A stretch of DNA of 64,000 bases from Micromonospora eburnea (GCF_900090225.1 NZ_FMHY01000002.1:5890001-5954000), one strand, 5' to 3'. Positions 47,467 to 57,206 are shown, counted from the first letter of the stretch. Program-made: numbers and translations. Notes: generated from the letters alone by a model not told the origin.

Positions 47467-48552
47467 GTGACTGCCCCGGACGCCCATCGGGTCATCGACC
47501 AGCGGATCGACCGTGTCGTGCCGCTGACCACCCCAGCCCTGCTGCACCATCACCTGCCGCTGGACGCGGCGCTCGCCGAGGCCGTGGTGGCCGGCCGGCG
47601 TGCCGTCGCCCGGGTGCTGGACCGCGCCGACGACCGGCTGCTGGTCGTGGTCGGCCCGTGCTCGGTGCACGACCCCGTCGCCGCCCTCGAGTACGCGGGC
47701 CGGCTGCGCGAGGCGGCCGACCGGCTCGCCGACGACCTGCTGGTGGTGATGCGGGTCTACTTCGAGAAGCCGCGCTCGACGGTGGGCTGGAAGGGCCTGA
47801 TCAACGACCCGGGGCTGGACGGCTCGGGCGACGTCAACACCGGCCTGCGGACCGCCCGCGCGCTCCTGCTCGACGTGCTGCGCCTCGGTCTGCCGGTGGG
47901 CTGCGAGTTCCTCGACCCGATCACCCCGCAGTACATCGCCGACACCGTGGCCTGGGGGGCGATCGGGGCCCGGACGGTGGAGAGCCAGGTGCACCGGCAG
48001 CTCGCCTCCGGACTGTCCATGCCGATCGGCATGAAGAACCGCCCCGACGGCAGCATCTCCACCGCGGTGGACGCGATCCGGGCGGCCGGCGTGCCCCACG
48101 TCTTCCCCGGCATCGACGTCTCCGGCACTCCGGCGATCATGCACACCCGGGGCAACGCCGACGGCCACCTCGTGCTGCGCGGCGGGGGCGGCCGGCCGAA
48201 CTACGACGCGGAATCGGTGGCCGGAGCCCTCGACCTGCTGCGCGCCGCCGGCCTGCCCGAGCGCGTGGTCGTCGATGCCAGCCACGCCAACAGCGGCAAG
48301 GACCACCGCCGCCAGCCGCTCGTCGCCGCCGACGTGGCCGCCCAGTTGGCCGCCGGCCAGCGCGGCATCACCGGCATCATGCTGGAGAGCTTCCTCCAGC
48401 CCGGCCGTCAGGACCTGGACCCCACCCGCGAGCTGGCGTACGGCATGTCGGTCACCGATGCCTGCATCGGCTGGGACACGACCACCCAGGTCCTCACCGA
48501 GCTTGCCCAGTCGGTCCGTACCCGCCGCGCCACCCTTCCCACCTCCGCCTGA
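47467..48552 (+). CDS. aroF: 3-deoxy-7-phosphoheptulonate synthase, class I
   Basis: 361 residues. First step of aromatic amino acid synthesis from PEP and erythrose 4-phosphate. Class I (AroFGH) blocks: VVGPCSVHD, RVYFEKPRSTVGWKGLINDP, GLPVGCEFLDPITPQY, GARTVESQVHRQLASGL, GMKNRPDGS, VVDASHANSGKDHRRQ. Most actinomycetes rely on class II enzymes, so this may be additional. The symbol is by class; aroG would serve equally. GTG 47467 with GGAAGGA upstream; preceded by the attenuator. Confidence 0.93.
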   Translation: MTAPDAHRVIDQRIDRVVPLTTPALLHHHLPLDAALAEAVVAGRRAVARVLDRADDRLLVVVGPCSVHDPVAALEYAGRLREAADRLADDLLVVMRVYFEKPRSTVGWKGLINDPGLDGSGDVNTGLRTARALLLDVLRLGLPVGCEFLDPITPQYIADTVAWGAIGARTVESQVHRQLASGLSMPIGMKNRPDGSISTAVDAIRAAGVPHVFPGIDVSGTPAIMHTRGNADGHLVLRGGGGRPNYDAESVAGALDLLRAAGLPERVVVDASHANSGKDHRRQPLVAADVAAQLAAGQRGITGIMLESFLQPGRQDLDPTRELAYGMSVTDACIGWDTTTQVLTELAQSVRTRRATLPTSA

Positions 48553-48566
48553 CCCCACCCCGTCGG

Positions 48567-48629
48567 TCATGGAGTTGCGGCTCCCGAATGCCCCGAATTT
48601 TCGGTTTGGCCACTGCCCCAACTCCATGA
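48567..48629. repeat. Intergenic inverted repeat
   Basis: TCATGGAGTTG (48567-48577) and its perfect complement (48619-48629), spacer 41 bases, 14 bases after the aroF stop. Same style as 895-948. Confidence 0.6.
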
Positions 48630-48694
48630 TCGCCGTGTGGGGCGTTGTGGGGGCGGCGACGTTTGACCGATTCGGGCCCGGGTAGCTGACCGGC

Positions 48695-48919
48695 GTGACC
48701 GACGACGCGCCCGTGACCGAGCAGCCAAACGTCCGGCTGCTCGACGAACTGCTCGACGACATCTACCACGGCCAGGAGCGGATCAGTCAGGCGGGCATCT
48801 ACCGCCGGGCGGTCGCCGCCGAACTCCCCGCGGAGCTGCTCTCCAGGATCGCCGCGCTTCCCGAGGGCGAGTACGCCGTCGACGAGGTGGCCGAACTGCT
48901 GGGCGGAACCGTGGCGTGA
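48695..48919 (+). CDS. Small hypothetical protein
   Basis: 74 residues from GTG 48695: VRLLDELLDDIYHGQERISQ, AGIYRRAVAAELPAELLSRI, DEVAELLGGTVA. Helical, acidic; resembles DUF2795-like or KTSC-less small actinomycete proteins but not assigned. Confidence 0.6.
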   Translation: MTDDAPVTEQPNVRLLDELLDDIYHGQERISQAGIYRRAVAAELPAELLSRIAALPEGEYAVDEVAELLGGTVA

Positions 48920-49010
48920 GGACCGTGGCGTACGGCAGGACCGCGGACGGGCCTGAGGCGGAACCGCGGACGGCGGCCCGCCTGCCCCGGACGACGGAGA
49001 GGACAGCGGA

Positions 49011-49220
49011 ATGACGGACCGTAACGAGGAACGGCACGAACACGTTCCGGCGCTCGGCCAGCCGGAGGGCCCGGACACGCTGCCCGAGCCCGACTTCGCC
49101 GAGGAACACGAGCGCACCGCCGTGGACCGGGACGTCGTCACCGGGGCCGACGAGGAGGAGCGGGAGCCGGAGGCGCCGCGCGGCTGGGCGGGCGAGAACC
49201 ACGGGACGACCCCCACCTGA
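49011..49220 (+). CDS. Small disordered hypothetical protein
   Basis: 69 residues, very rich in Glu, Asp and Pro (RNEERHEHVPALGQPEGPDT, HERTAVDRDVVTGADEEERE). No fold predicted by eye. GGAGAGGACAGCGGA before ATG 49011. Clustered with other small envelope-related or unknown genes. Confidence 0.5.
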   Translation: MTDRNEERHEHVPALGQPEGPDTLPEPDFAEEHERTAVDRDVVTGADEEEREPEAPRGWAGENHGTTPT

Positions 49221-49294
49221 CGGAACGAGCGGTGGGGCCGGCGCGACGCGGTGCCCCCACCGGCGGCTGACGCCGCGTGGCGACCTGGACCGGG

Positions 49295-49834
49295 TCACTG
49301 CCCGTGGTGGCCGCCCTCGGCCGCGCGCTGGGCGACGGCGTACCCCATCTGGAGGAAGTCGGAGGCGGCCACCGCGGTCAGCGCGGTGGCGACCATCCGG
49401 GTCAGCCGCGGCGCCAACACCAGCCCTCCGGTGAGCCCGGTCGCCACCCAGACCGCCAGGCAGAACGGGCAGCTCAGCAGCTCACCCACCGCATGACGGG
49501 TGGGACTGCCCTGGTCACGGACCTGCTCCATCACCTCGCCGCTGCCGATGGGGCGGTCGTAGCGGGTGAACGGCGCCCGCAGCGGACTGGTGACGGCGTC
49601 CTTGGAGAGCAGCCGGCTGAGCTTGTGGGTCGCGACGCAGAGCAGCACCACGTCAGCCGGCGCGGGCCGCTGCGGCACCGGCCGGCCGGTTGCCCGTACC
49701 AGCCCGACCAGCGACGCCGTGACGGTCGCGTACGTGCCCATCGCCGCCAGATAACCGCCCAGCGGCCGGTGTTCGTGCGGCGCGTACGCCTGCCGCAGCC
49801 GCGCCACCCTGTGCTTCAAGCCACTCCCGGTCAC
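49295..49834 (-). CDS. DUF1360 family membrane protein
   Basis: 179 residues. Helices about 29-52, 63-75 (DVVLLCVATHKLSRLLSKDA), 117-150, and 155-172. The motif VGELLSCPFCLAVWVATGL (CPFC pair at about 121-124) identifies the DUF1360 group. Integral membrane, function unknown. GTG 49834 with GAGGAG upstream. Confidence 0.82.
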   Translation of the reverse strand: MTGSGLKHRVARLRQAYAPHEHRPLGGYLAAMGTYATVTASLVGLVRATGRPVPQRPAPADVVLLCVATHKLSRLLSKDAVTSPLRAPFTRYDRPIGSGEVMEQVRDQGSPTRHAVGELLSCPFCLAVWVATGLTGGLVLAPRLTRMVATALTAVAASDFLQMGYAVAQRAAEGGHHGQ

Positions 49835-49866
49835 CTGGCCTCCTCGGTGTTCGTGGCAGCGCCGGC

Positions 49867-50196
49867 TCAGCCGGCGGTCAGGTTGTCGGCCACCTCGCGG
49901 GCGAGGTTGGCCAGGGTCTCCTCGGCCAGTCCGTCGGCGTCCGCGCCGGCCAGGTCCAGCCGGACCCGGGCACCGCCGGCGTCGACCGACTCCACCCGGA
50001 TCTCCGCCGACCAGTCCGGGGCGGAGTCGCTGTACCAGGTGGCCCGCATCTGCTCGACGCTGACCAACTCCGGGCGGCGGCCGCCGTCCAGCCGCAGTGG
50101 CTCGGGCAGCCACGCCGCCGCCCGGTCCGGGTCGATGGCCGTGTTGAACACCACCTCGGGTGGCGCGGACATTCCCCGCTCGGCGTGCGCCACCAT
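49867..50196 (-). CDS. SRPBCC / polyketide-cyclase-like protein
   Basis: 109 residues: SAPPEVVFNTAIDPDRAAAW, VRVESVDAGGARVRLDLAG-like. Short for the START-like fold (normally 130-150), lacking part of the C-terminal helix-grip. Starts at ATG 50196 overlapping the stop of the DUF6158 gene (ATGA), so it is translated with it. Confidence 0.7.
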   Translation of the reverse strand: MVAHAERGMSAPPEVVFNTAIDPDRAAAWLPEPLRLDGGRRPELVSVEQMRATWYSDSAPDWSAEIRVESVDAGGARVRLDLAGADADGLAEETLANLAREVADNLTAG

Positions 50197-50513
50197 CAGA
50201 GGTCCCGCAGCCGGCTCGGGTCGACCTCCCGCCCCGGGTGCCGGGCGAGGTACTCGGTCTCCAGCTCGGCGGTGCGGCGCAGGTGGTTGGCGAGCGCCGA
50301 GTCGGTGGCGTGCCGCAGGGTGTCCAGCCGGGTCCGGTGCAGGCTGGTCATCTCCCGGATCAGGTCCTCGTCGCCCAGCTCGGCGGGGTCCACCCCGAGC
50401 AGCTCGCCGTCGACGTCGTCGGGCAGGGCGTCGGTCCCGGTACGGTCGCCGGCCCACTCGGGCATCCGCTGCTCCGGGCTGGCCTCACCGGTGCCGCGTA
50501 CTGATTCGGTCAT
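50196..50513 (-). CDS. DUF6158-like hypothetical protein
   Basis: 105 residues. EWAGDRTGTDALPDDVDG, then the family stretch LGDEDLIREMTSLHRTRLDT, LRHATDSALANHLRRTAELE, TEYLARHPGREVDP. Assigned from memory. ATG 50513 with GAGGGGG upstream. Leads DUF6158-SRPBCC. Confidence 0.7.
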   Translation of the reverse strand: MTESVRGTGEASPEQRMPEWAGDRTGTDALPDDVDGELLGVDPAELGDEDLIREMTSLHRTRLDTLRHATDSALANHLRRTAELETEYLARHPGREVDPSRLRDL

Positions 50514-50621
50514 CGTCGCCCCCTCGTCTCGTTCGGGCTGGCGTCTGGACGGATGCCCACCCGGGATGCCACCAAACCCCGCCACCTACGACACCGCGTC
50601 GGAGAGCACGGCCGGCCCCGG

Positions 50622-50627
50622 TACCCT
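50622..50627 (+). promoter_or_regulatory. Candidate -10 box of small membrane protein operon
   Basis: TACCCT, 7 bases before ATG 50635. Confidence 0.45.
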
Positions 50628-50634
50628 CGATGGC

Positions 50635-51054
50635 ATGAAATGGCTCTGGACACCGGCGTGGATCGCCCGCCACGTGGCCATGGTCGTACTGGTCGCGGGC
50701 TTTCTCGGGCTCGGTTGGTGGCAGGTCACCCGGGCCGCCGGGGGCAACTCGCTGAGCTTCGGATACGCGATCGAGTGGCCGGTCTTCGCCGGCTTCGTGG
50801 TCTTCGTGTGGTGGCGTGAGGTGCGACACGCGCGGCGGGGCCCGCGCGAGGAGCACCCGTCCCCGCCGTCGTCGGCCGCCGCCGGCCCCGAGCCGGCCGC
50901 CGCCACCCCGGCGGTACGCCGACCGGTACGGGTGACTCGCGTGCCGGCCGCTCCGGTGGCCGGAGCCGAGGACGGCGAGCTCGCGGACTACAACCGCTAC
51001 CTGTCATGGTTGAACGCCAACCCGGGCGCGAGCCCCGGTGACTACCCCGGCTGA
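50635..51054 (+). CDS. Small two-helix membrane protein
   Basis: 139 residues. Helices about 8-30 (WIARHVAMVVLVAGFLGLGW) and 42-62, then a Pro/Ala/Arg-rich tail ending ADYNRYLSWLNANPGASPGD, a motif typical of actinobacterial DUF-like inner-membrane proteins. Overlaps the DUF3817 gene by 17 bases. ATG start is leaderless by its -10 box. Confidence 0.72.
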   Translation: MKWLWTPAWIARHVAMVVLVAGFLGLGWWQVTRAAGGNSLSFGYAIEWPVFAGFVVFVWWREVRHARRGPREEHPSPPSSAAAGPEPAAATPAVRRPVRVTRVPAAPVAGAEDGELADYNRYLSWLNANPGASPGDYPG

Positions 51055-51409
51055 CGCCGGTTCGGAAGGACGGATGAAGGTGGGCGGAGCCCTTACCCGG
51101 TACCGCACGATCGCCTGGATCGTGGGCGTCGCGCTGGTGGTGCTGGTCCTGATCGGCATGCCGCTGAAGTACTTCTTCGACAGCCCGACCGTGGTGGCCG
51201 TGGTCGGCACCGCGCACGGCTGGCTCTACATGATCTATCTGGCGCTCACCTTCGACCTGTCGCGCCGGGTCGACTGGCCACTGAAGCGGATGCTGCTGGT
51301 GATGCTGGCCGGCACCGTGCCGTTCGTCTCGTTCTACGCCGAGCGCCGGGTGAGCCACTGGCTGACCGACGCCGACCGGCCCCGAACCCCGGAGCCGGTC
51401 GCCGGCTGA
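51038..51409 (+). CDS. DUF3817 family membrane protein
   Basis: 123 residues, GTG 51038. Helices around 27-48 and 54-75, and a third about 86-105. Signature GALTRYRTIAWIVGVALVVL, GTAHGWLYMIYLALTFDLSR, PFVSFYAERRV. Function unknown. Second gene of a pair with 50635. Confidence 0.85.
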   Translation: MTTPADAGSEGRMKVGGALTRYRTIAWIVGVALVVLVLIGMPLKYFFDSPTVVAVVGTAHGWLYMIYLALTFDLSRRVDWPLKRMLLVMLAGTVPFVSFYAERRVSHWLTDADRPRTPEPVAG

Positions 51410-51501
51410 GTCGCGAGCCCGCGCCCGCTTCGGCCGCTGAGGCGCTTCGGCCGCCTTGGGCGCAGGCGGTCAGCGCCTGGGCCGCCGCACGCGCCGGGCG
51501 G

Positions 51502-52035
51502 TCAGCGGCTCGGTCGCCACGGATCGGCGGAGGCCAGCGGGTCCGCCCAGCCGCCCAGTCGCGCCCCCTCCCGGGCCCGGCGCACGGCTCGGGCGACCTG
51601 GCCGAACTGCCGCTCGTCGTCGCTGCTGAACAGCAGCACCTCGGCACCCTGGTGCCGCCCCCACAGCTCGTACGCCGGCGGCCGCCAGCGGTCACCGATC
51701 ATCACCAGCAGCAGCGGCAGCAGACCGACCGCGCCCAGCACGAGGTACGCGGTCGCGGTGAGCCGTTGCAGCCCGCCGGTGAAACCGAGCAGCACCCCGA
51801 CCGCGCCGATCAGGGCGGCGGTGACCGCGACCGCCCGGACGGCGAGCCGGTCGTGCGGCCCGCGGGTGGTCCAGAGCTGGGTGAGTTCCGCGACCGGCCA
51901 ACTGTTGCGGCCGACGGTGAAGCGTTCGTCGGTGACGACGATGCCCGGACGGGCGTAGAGCAGGGTCGGGGCGGTCGCCCGCGGCGGCCGGGGCGGGTGG
52001 GTGGTGGAGCCATCGGTCTGCACGGCATCCTCCAT
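51502..52035 (-). CDS. DUF6232-like membrane protein
   Basis: 177 residues from ATG 52035. Pro-rich start, then PTLLYARPGIVVTDERFTVG, two adjacent helices about 65-88 and 92-112, and YELWGRHQGAEVLLFSSDDE with RQFGQVARAVRRAREG. Matches the DUF6232 pattern. Function unknown. Confidence 0.72.
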   Translation of the reverse strand: MEDAVQTDGSTTHPPRPPRATAPTLLYARPGIVVTDERFTVGRNSWPVAELTQLWTTRGPHDRLAVRAVAVTAALIGAVGVLLGFTGGLQRLTATAYLVLGAVGLLPLLLVMIGDRWRPPAYELWGRHQGAEVLLFSSDDERQFGQVARAVRRAREGARLGGWADPLASADPWRPSR

Positions 52036-52065
52036 GGGATCGCGCGCCGGGTTCCTCCCCGCCAC

Positions 52066-52527
52066 CGACGAGCCGCGCCGATGTCATCTAGCGAGATTCC
52101 CGGCTCCGCGCTTCATTGTGTTGCGGGCGCGCCAGCCCGGCCGGGTGTTTCCGCAGGCCACGGTGGCATCCAGGACGCGGGATACGCCGGGAAACAGAGC
52201 TGATTTCACTCTTTGTCAGGACTTTGCGGCTCGCTGCCTGGCGACATCCGCCCAGAACGACGAATCGGGCCAGCCGCGCCATCCAGTCATTCGGCGCACC
52301 GGCCGGACGGCCGCGAGTGATGAATAGATCACAAGTTGTCACCGCCATCATCGACACTTCCTGACACACTGCCAACATTCACCTCGACTTCAACTCCGCA
52401 CCACATCTGCCACGGGTTAGGTTGGGCAGGCCGGACCGGTCAACCGCCATCCGTCCGGATGGCCCTGGCCCGGTGCCGCCGGGTGCCTGCGCGCTCCCGG
52501 TGGCTGTCGGAGAGGAGCTTTCCGCTC
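52066..52527. other. Upstream region of NlpC/P60 gene
   Basis: About 460 bases without a gene. It holds the palindrome GTGAT-GAATAG-ATCAC (52317-52332), with AT-richer flanks that could contain the promoter, and a GGATGGCCC-type GC stretch near the start. I looked for a c-di-AMP (ydaO) riboswitch, known upstream of such genes, and could not identify its conserved boxes. Confidence 0.5.
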
Positions 52528-53496
52528 TTGTCGTCCTTACGGATTCTGCTGCGTTCGCTGGCGGTCGTCGGCCTCTCGGCCGTGCTGATCGCCCCGGCGT
52601 CGGTGGCTCGGGCCGAGCCCACCCCCGCCGAGCTGACGAAGCAGATCGAGAAGTCCTCGACTGAGCTGGAGCGAATCGTCGAGTCCTACAACAAGCTCAA
52701 CGAGGAGATCAAGGCCAACAAGGCCACCGCGGCCAGGTTGCAGGCCAGGATCGGTCCCTTGCAGGCACAGACCGAGCAGAGCCGCGCCGATGTCGGTGTC
52801 CTCGCCGTCACCGCGTACAAGACCGGCGGGCTGCGGACGGCCCGGGCCCTGCTGGAGCCGAGCGGGCAGGCGTCGCTGCCGGAACGGCTGGGGACGCTCG
52901 ACCAGTTGACCCGCCAGCGCCAGCAGACCATCGACGGCTTCACCGCGAGCCAGCGCAAGCTGATCGACGAGAAGACCAAGCTGGACGCCACGCTGGCCCG
53001 GCAGGCCGCGCAGGCGAAGCAGCTCGTCGCCGGCAAGAAGAAGATCGAGGCGGACCTGTCCCGCCTCTACGAGCTGCGCCGGCAGGCGTACGGGCGGGCC
53101 ACCGAGGCGCCTGTGAAGGCCAGCTCCGCCGGCAGCGCCCCGGCCATCTCCGGCTCCGCCGGGGTGGCGGTGCGGTACGCGTACGCCGCGATCGGCAAGC
53201 CGTACGTCTACGGGGCCGACGGCCCCGGGGGCTACGACTGCTCGGGGCTCACGTTGGCCGCCTGGCGGGCGGCCGGAAAGTCGTTGCCGCACAACGCGGC
53301 GATGCAGTGGGACGCCACCACGCGGATCGGCCGCAGCGCACTACAGCCAGGTGACCTGGTCTTCTACTCCGGCCTCGGCCACGTGGCCATCTACGTCGGC
53401 AGTGGCCAGATCATCGACGCGCCGAGCGCGGGCCGCAACGTCAACAAGCGGGGCATGAACATCATGTCCATCGCCGGCTACGGCCGGGTGCGCTGA
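52528..53496 (+). CDS. Secreted NlpC/P60 endopeptidase with coiled-coil domain
   Basis: 322 residues. Sec signal peptide (about 1-29: SSLRILLRSLAVVGLSAVLI then APASVARA). Coiled coil about 35-190 (LTKQIEKSSTELERIVESYN). NlpC/P60 domain about 205-322: PYVYGADGPGGYDCSGLTLA (catalytic Cys), GDLVFYSGLGHVAIYVGSGQ (His), then an Asp/His-type third position in IIDAPSAG. RipA/CwlO-like peptidoglycan D,L-endopeptidase. The TTG start 52528 is favoured by AGGAG 10 bases upstream; a longer ATG-led form is possible. Confidence 0.92.
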   Translation: MSSLRILLRSLAVVGLSAVLIAPASVARAEPTPAELTKQIEKSSTELERIVESYNKLNEEIKANKATAARLQARIGPLQAQTEQSRADVGVLAVTAYKTGGLRTARALLEPSGQASLPERLGTLDQLTRQRQQTIDGFTASQRKLIDEKTKLDATLARQAAQAKQLVAGKKKIEADLSRLYELRRQAYGRATEAPVKASSAGSAPAISGSAGVAVRYAYAAIGKPYVYGADGPGGYDCSGLTLAAWRAAGKSLPHNAAMQWDATTRIGRSALQPGDLVFYSGLGHVAIYVGSGQIIDAPSAGRNVNKRGMNIMSIAGYGRVR

Positions 53497-53568
53497 CCGC
53501 CGCCAAACCCGCGAACGGCCGGCGTCCCCCTATCGGACGCCGGCCGTTCGAGTGTCATTACTACCAGC

Positions 53569-54570
<1,002 letters not shown>

Positions 54571-55051
54571 CAGCCCTCCCCGTAACCTCCGCTGTGCCCG
54601 TAGGTGCTGACACCTACACAACAGATGAGACGCGTCGGGGATTCCTTGCCGTGAGTCGAAAGTGTCACGAATGCCTGAGTGATAGCTGAGAGCCAGGTCC
54701 ATGTTCGCTGTCAGGTCCCTGCTCAGCCTGCTCGCGTACGGCCTGATGAAGCGCCCGTCGGAGCAGCGGAACCGTCGTGCGCCCAGACAATCGCACCATT
54801 GCGAAATCCATGAACACAGCGATCCGCGTCACCGCGGCATTGCGATCCTGGTCACTGAGAGATACGCGCCCGAGGACCGGTCGGTTCAGCCACGGGTGAG
54901 GATTACCCCACGCCTGCTTGAACAATCCGCAGCGCGGAAAGCGTCCCCGGGGCAGCGTGACGCCCGTCGCACCGGCCGGCGCGGACGCGAGGGCGGGCGG
55001 GCGCCGGCCGGGGCGACACGGGCACCTGGGCGGCGGGCGGCGGGGACGCGC
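54571..55051. other. Upstream region of sigma gene, nothing coding
   Basis: GTAGGTG-CTGA-CACCTAC (54600-54617), a perfect 7-bp-arm palindrome 30 bases before the sigma start, is a candidate operator or hairpin. The rest up to murQ shows only unconvincing frames and a GC-rich stretch near 54970-55040. Confidence 0.5.
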
Positions 55052-55999
55052 TCAGGAGGCGAGCAGGGCCAGCGCGCCGCGTACCTGGTCGGCGGAGCGG
55101 GCCAGGGCGGCCCGGGCGGCGGAAACCTCCGCCCCGGAGACCAACGCGACCAGCGCGGTCTTCAGATCGCCGTCGGCCTCCCGCAACGCGACCTGGCAGA
55201 CCTCCTCGGCGCAGCCGGTGGCCTCCATCAGGATCGAGATCATCCGACCGCGGAGTTTGGCGTTGGTGGCCACCATGTCGATCATGAGGTTCGAGTAGAC
55301 CCGGCCGAGGCGCACCATCACGGCCGTGGAGAACGTGTTGAGCACCAACTTCTGCGCGGTGCCCGCCTTCATCCGGGTCGAGCCGGTGACCACCTCGGGT
55401 CCGGTGTCCACCCCGATGAAGACGTCCACCGACGAGGCGGCGTCGGCCTCCGGATTGGCGCACAGCAGCACGGTCGAGGCCCCCTGCGCCCGGGACGCGC
55501 CGAGCGCCCCCAGGACGTACGGGGTGCGCCCGCTGGCGGCCAACCCGACCACCAGGTCCCCGGGGCGTACGCACTCGGCGGCCGCGGCGGCCCCGCCGCG
55601 GTCGTCGTCCTCGGCGTCCTCCACGGCCCGCCACATGGCCTCCGGGCCGCCGGCGATGTGGGCGCAGAACCAGTGCTGCGGCGAGTTGAAGGTCGGCGCC
55701 AGCTCGGCGGCGTCCAGCACGCCGAGCCGGCCGGAGGTGCCGGCGCCGAAGTAGTGCACCCGGCGTCCGCCGCGCAGCGCGGCGACCGCGAGGTCGACGG
55801 TCTCGGCGATCTCGTCGAGGACGACGGCCACCGCGGCCGGCACCCGCCGGTCCGCCTCGTTGATGACGGTGAGCACGTCCCGGGTCGACATCAGGTCGAG
55901 GTCGACGCTGTCCGGGTTGCGCCGCTCGGTGGGTGCGCCCACCCGCACCACGGGCCGCGCCGGGGCCACCTCGTCCCGGTCCAGCCGTCCGGCCGTCAT
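55052..55999 (-). CDS. murQ: N-acetylmuramic acid 6-phosphate etherase
   Basis: 315 residues. Cleaves the lactyl ether of MurNAc-6-P, recycling cell wall. SIS domain: RVHYFGAGTSGRLGVLDAAE, LVVGLAASGRTPYVLGAL, TVLLCANP, GPEVVTGSTRMKAGTAQKLV (conserved TGSTRxKAGTA, with the Glu). UBA-like C-terminal LREADGDLKTALVALVSG. Starts at ATG 55999, overlapping the regulator stop (ATGA). Confidence 0.96.
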   Translation of the reverse strand: MTAGRLDRDEVAPARPVVRVGAPTERRNPDSVDLDLMSTRDVLTVINEADRRVPAAVAVVLDEIAETVDLAVAALRGGRRVHYFGAGTSGRLGVLDAAELAPTFNSPQHWFCAHIAGGPEAMWRAVEDAEDDDRGGAAAAAECVRPGDLVVGLAASGRTPYVLGALGASRAQGASTVLLCANPEADAASSVDVFIGVDTGPEVVTGSTRMKAGTAQKLVLNTFSTAVMVRLGRVYSNLMIDMVATNAKLRGRMISILMEATGCAEEVCQVALREADGDLKTALVALVSGAEVSAARAALARSADQVRGALALLAS

Positions 56000-56910
56000 G
56001 CGCGCCTCCGCCCGGCGCCCACCCGGTGCGACCGGACTGCCTCCGCGGTCGCCTCAAGGGCTTTCCTGGTCCTGGCCCGGCTCCGCGCGGCCACCCCGAC
56101 GAAGAGGCAGTCGACGACGGTGAGCTGGGCGAGCCGGCTGGCGGTCGCGCCGGAGCGGTAGGTGGTCTCCCGCGCGGCCGTGGTGAGCACGAAGTCGGCC
56201 ACCTCGGTGACCGGCGAGCGGGGGAAGTTGGTCAGCGCGACGGTGGTGGCACCCCGCTGCCGGGCCTGCTCCAGCACCTCGATGACATCCGAGGTGGTGC
56301 CGGTGTGGGAGATGCCGACCGCGACGTCGCCCCGACCGAGCAGGGCCGCGGAGGTGAGCGCGGTGTGCACGTCGGGGAAGTAGAAGGCGGTCCGGCCGAT
56401 GCGGTGCAGCTTCTGCTGGAAGTCGGAGGCGACGAAGCCGCTGGCGCCGGCACCGTAGACGTCGATCCGGCCGGCCGCGCCGATCGCCTCGACCACCTGC
56501 TCGCAGACGGCCGGGTCGAGCTGTTCGGCGGTCTCCTCGACGGCCCGCGCGTCGTTGAACGCGATGGTCGCGATGATCTGTGCCAGGTCGGCGCCGGGCG
56601 GGATGTCGCCGCCGACCACCCGGGCGTCGGGTGGCTCGACCCGGCGGGCGGCCTCGGCGGCGAGCCGGATCCGCAGCTGCGGGTAGCCGTCCATGCCGAC
56701 CGACCGGCAGAACCGGATGACGGTGGCCTCCGAGGTCTCGGCGGCGGTGGCGAGGTCGGTGATGGTGCGCCGGGCGGCGTCGGCCGGGTTGGCGACGACC
56801 AGCCGGGCGACCCGCTGCTCAGCCGGGGACAGCGACGGGAGCAGGCCACTGATGTGGACGATCAGTCCACCGGGCTCGTGACTCGCAGAAATCTTCGGAC
56901 TCTTCGCCAC
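55996..56910 (-). CDS. MurR/RpiR family regulator
   Basis: 304 residues. N-terminal HTH_6: SLSPAEQRVARLVVANPADA, TITDLATAAETSEATVIRFC (helix-turn-helix about 52-71). C-terminal SIS domain (about 135-265): RIDVYGAGASGFVASDFQQK, DVAVGISHTGTTSDVIEVLE. Likely represses murQ and itself in response to a MurNAc-type phosphosugar. GTG 56910 lies 6 bases after TAAGTT, which is inside a palindrome. Might be named murR by context. Confidence 0.92.
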   Translation of the reverse strand: MAKSPKISASHEPGGLIVHISGLLPSLSPAEQRVARLVVANPADAARRTITDLATAAETSEATVIRFCRSVGMDGYPQLRIRLAAEAARRVEPPDARVVGGDIPPGADLAQIIATIAFNDARAVEETAEQLDPAVCEQVVEAIGAAGRIDVYGAGASGFVASDFQQKLHRIGRTAFYFPDVHTALTSAALLGRGDVAVGISHTGTTSDVIEVLEQARQRGATTVALTNFPRSPVTEVADFVLTTAARETTYRSGATASRLAQLTVVDCLFVGVAARSRARTRKALEATAEAVRSHRVGAGRRRA

Positions 56911-56913
56911 GGA

Positions 56914-56928
56914 TGAAACTTACTTTCA
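56914..56928 (-). promoter_or_regulatory. Palindromic operator over -10 box of rpiR-murQ
   Basis: TGAAA-CTTAC-TTTCA, perfect 5-bp arms, 3 bases upstream of the regulator's GTG. It contains the -10-like TAAGTT (56917-56922, minus strand). RpiR-type regulators use similar TGAAA...TTTCA sites, so autorepression is likely. Confidence 0.7.
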
Positions 56929-57194
56929 CGAGGCGTGACCGTCAACCATCACCGCCCGTATCGGGAAAAGTACTGCCATCCGCGGGCCCACTGCGGCAAG
57001 GGTGCCATTTCCGCAGCCTGGCCGCCTCCTCCGCACCGGTCGACTCGTCCGCGCCGGCCGACCACCGCGCCGGCTGTCGTCCAGGTCACCCAGGCCGGAC
57101 GGCCCGGATGGAGCCGCCGGACGGCTGGTCCGGGCGGCTGACCGGCATCGACGGGATTCGGTCGCCCCGGGCACCGCGGCACGAAGCGGGCGAC
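56929..57194. other. Intergenic region, no gene seen
   Basis: About 265 bases between the divergent rpiR and SDR genes. Contains the TAGCGT box at its right end and otherwise nothing recognised. Confidence 0.5.
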
Positions 57195-57200
57195 TAGCGT
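57195..57200 (+). promoter_or_regulatory. Candidate -10 box of SDR gene
   Basis: TAGCGT, 6 bases before ATG 57207. Confidence 0.45.
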
Positions 57201-57206
57201 GGGCCC

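Noticed and set aside
52066..52527. c-di-AMP riboswitch before the NlpC/P60 gene
   Set aside because: Expected from family knowledge, but its conserved boxes were not found by eye; a covariance search would settle it.
54665..54925. 86-residue minus-strand gene near the sigma factor
   Set aside because: Poor codon bias, no ribosome-binding site, and it overlaps the sigma gene upstream region.
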